The translations under genes and the position numbers were made by a program. Shown piece by piece: positions 62,541 through 64,000 of a stretch of 64,000 nt of DNA. The first letter of the stretch is position 1. Each line of letters starts with the position of its first letter. This stretch comes from Proteiniclasticum ruminis (GTDB lineage Bacteria; Bacillota; Clostridia; Clostridiales; Clostridiaceae): positions 558,001-622,000 of the forward strand of contig NZ_FOVK01000001.1 of assembly GCF_900115135.1 (NCBI RefSeq), read 5' to 3'. The notes under the pieces were generated by a model. The model saw only the letters and a list, made by a program, of their open reading frames with translations, was not told the origin of the DNA and did no database searches.

Positions 62541-63464
62541 ATGAAAAAAATCATGACGAAAAAAAACATGATCACTGCAGCTCTTATAGCAGCGGGGTAT
62601 CTTCTGGTGGATCTGTTGATGAAAGCGGGAATCATTGACTCCTATATCTTTCTGAACCTTGTCAGTATCGGTCTCAACATCATCCTGGCAGTGAGCTTGA
62701 ACCTCATCACGGGGTTCACCGGTCAGTTCTCACTGGGACATGCGGCATTCATGTCCATAGGCGCATATGCATCAGGAATCCTTACGGTGAAGTTTGATCT
62801 TCCATTTTCTCTGGGCATCCTTGGAGCAGCTCTTTCAGCGGCAGCAGCGGGACTTTTCATCGGCATACCAACCTTAAGACTGAAAGGTGATTATCTCGCC
62901 ATTGCAACTCTCGGATTTGGAGAAATTGTACGTATTGTGGGACTGAACTCAGATTATATCGGAGGTGCCATGGGTCTTAATGACATCCCAAGATACACCA
63001 ACTGGCCCTGGCTCTACAGTATGGTTCTTTTCACCATCATTGTGATTCATAACTTCATTCATTCCTATCACGGACGTGCTGTGCTCTCCATCAAAGAGGA
63101 TGAACTTGCATCCACCGCCATGGGTGTTCCGGTGAGCCGTTATAAGATCCTGGTGTTTTCTATGGGAGCTTTCTTCGCAGGTATTGCTGGTGCTCTTTAC
63201 GCAAACTATTTTTACTTCATCAGACCCGATTCTTTCGGCTTCATGAAGTCCATTGATATACTGGTCATCGTTGTATTGGGAGGGCTTGGCAGCATCAAGG
63301 GCTCAGTGATCAGCGCTGTGGTCTTATCTCTTCTCTCCTTGTCTTTACAAGGAATTCCTGAACTGAGAATGGTGATTTATGCTGTGATTCTGTTTATTAT
63401 GATGGTCTATAAACCTCAGAATATTCTAAAAAAACTGATCCGAAAAGTATGGAAGGAGGCATAA
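62541..63464 (+). CDS. livM: Branched-chain amino acid ABC transporter permease LivM
   Basis: The second membrane subunit. The 307-residue protein has multiple hydrophobic helices with NLITGFTGQFSLGHAAFM, TLRLKGDYLAIATLGFGEI and the coupling motif LSIKEDELASTAMG. It follows livH by 8 bp and precedes livG by one base. Confidence 0.95.
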   Translation: MKKIMTKKNMITAALIAAGYLLVDLLMKAGIIDSYIFLNLVSIGLNIILAVSLNLITGFTGQFSLGHAAFMSIGAYASGILTVKFDLPFSLGILGAALSAAAAGLFIGIPTLRLKGDYLAIATLGFGEIVRIVGLNSDYIGGAMGLNDIPRYTNWPWLYSMVLFTIIVIHNFIHSYHGRAVLSIKEDELASTAMGVPVSRYKILVFSMGAFFAGIAGALYANYFYFIRPDSFGFMKSIDILVIVVLGGLGSIKGSVISAVVLSLLSLSLQGIPELRMVIYAVILFIMMVYKPQNILKKLIRKVWKEA

Positions 63465-63465
63465 T

Positions 63466-64000
63466 ATGGAAATTTTGGAAGTAAAGGGTCTTACGAAAGA
63501 ATTTGGCGGCATCAAGGCCGTGAAGGATGTGAATCTGTCTGTCCGGAAAGACAGCATTACTGGAATCATCGGGCCGAATGGAGCAGGTAAAACAACTTTT
63601 TTCAATCTGCTCACAGGCATCTATATCCCCTCCTCCGGAGAGATTGTGTATCATCTGAAGGATACGGTTGCCGGGAAATCCATCCAACCCCAGAAGATGC
63701 CTTCTCACGGGATAGCAAGGACTTTCCAGAATATCAGACTTTTTAAGGAGATGACTGTTCTGGAGAATGTTCTTCTTGGCAATCATCCCAACTTAAAATA
63801 CAGCGTTTTTTCTGCCCTTTTCAGACTTACTCCATTTTTTACCGGGGAAGAAAAAGCCGTTGGAGAAGCAATGGCTCTTCTTAAAATTTTCAACTTGGCA
63901 GACAAATGTGATGAAAAAGCTAAAAATCTGCCCTATGGAGATCAGAGAAGACTGGAAATCGCCCGTGCCATGGCTTCGAAACCAAGTCTTTTGCTTCTTG
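63466..64000 (+). CDS. livG: Branched-chain amino acid ABC transporter ATP-binding protein LivG, partial
   Basis: The gene runs off the right edge after about 178 codons. From ATG 63466 (GGAAGGAGG upstream) it reads MEILEVKGLTKEFGGIKAV, with Walker A GPNGAGKTT near residue 36, the Q-loop segment ARTFQNIRLF, and the LivG signature LPYGDQRRLEIARA. Walker B lies at the window edge. A livF gene would be expected next. Confidence 0.95.
   Translation, partial: MEILEVKGLTKEFGGIKAVKDVNLSVRKDSITGIIGPNGAGKTTFFNLLTGIYIPSSGEIVYHLKDTVAGKSIQPQKMPSHGIARTFQNIRLFKEMTVLENVLLGNHPNLKYSVFSALFRLTPFFTGEEKAVGEAMALLKIFNLADKCDEKAKNLPYGDQRRLEIARAMASKPSLLLL

Overview
This is a 64 kb chromosomal window from a low-GC Gram-positive anaerobe, most likely class Clostridia. 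The evidence is the Firmicutes operon order around polC, smc, ftsY, ffh, recG, prkC and priA, a PolC-type replicase, CodY, ispG next to polC, an acetogenic pta-ackA pair, and T-box and CodY type regulation. I see no phage, insertion sequence, CRISPR array, tRNA or rRNA. The window is core genome; novelty is confined to small unknown genes, untranslated leaders and a few gene-poor gaps.

Layout, from high to low coordinates along the minus strand, which carries most genes. (1) 48.6-58.1 kb: priA, def, fmt, a YugP-type zinc peptidase, rsmB, rlmN, prpC and prkC form a closely packed operon ending in a strong terminator. (2) 43.6-48.5 kb: rsgA-rpe-thiN, then asp23 and fakA, with rpmB facing away on the plus strand. 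(3) 38.7-43.5 kb: recG, rsmD, coaD, a coiled-coil protein, a 600 bp gene-poor gap and a CarD-like regulator. (4) 36.5-38.6 kb: a plus-strand island with tmcAL and an unrecognised coiled-coil gene. (5) 30.9-36.3 kb: pta-ackA, a DUF2087 regulator with its own operator-like palindrome, DUF177-rpmF, plsX and acpP. (6) 17.5-30.8 kb: rnc, a radical SAM gene, smc, ftsY, ylxM-ffh-rpsP-khpA-rimM-trmD, rplS, a GNAT gene, rbgA, rnhB and dprA. (7) 1-17.2 kb: topA, codY, rpsB-tsf, pyrH-frr-uppS-cdsA, a small ribbon-helix-helix gene, dxr-rseP-ispG-polC, and rimP-nusA running off the edge.

The right end (58.2-64 kb) is different: a membrane-anchored unknown protein, a CHAD-domain protein, and a plus-strand livJ-livH-livM-livG amino-acid ABC transporter operon preceded by a complete T-box riboswitch whose specifier triplet I read as AUC (isoleucine).

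Functionally the genes cover replication (polC, priA, topA), chromosome organisation (smc), recombination (recG, dprA), translation (ribosomal proteins, tsf, frr, def, fmt, rRNA and tRNA modification, GTPases rbgA and rsgA), protein targeting (ffh, ftsY), isoprenoid and phospholipid precursors (dxr, ispG, uppS, cdsA, plsX, acpP, fakA), Ser/Thr signalling (prkC/prpC) and acetate energy metabolism (pta-ackA). CodY and the isoleucine T-box both sense branched-chain amino-acid supply. Start codons were chosen by ribosome binding site and overlap, so many differ from the longest open frame; TTG and GTG starts are common among the essential genes.
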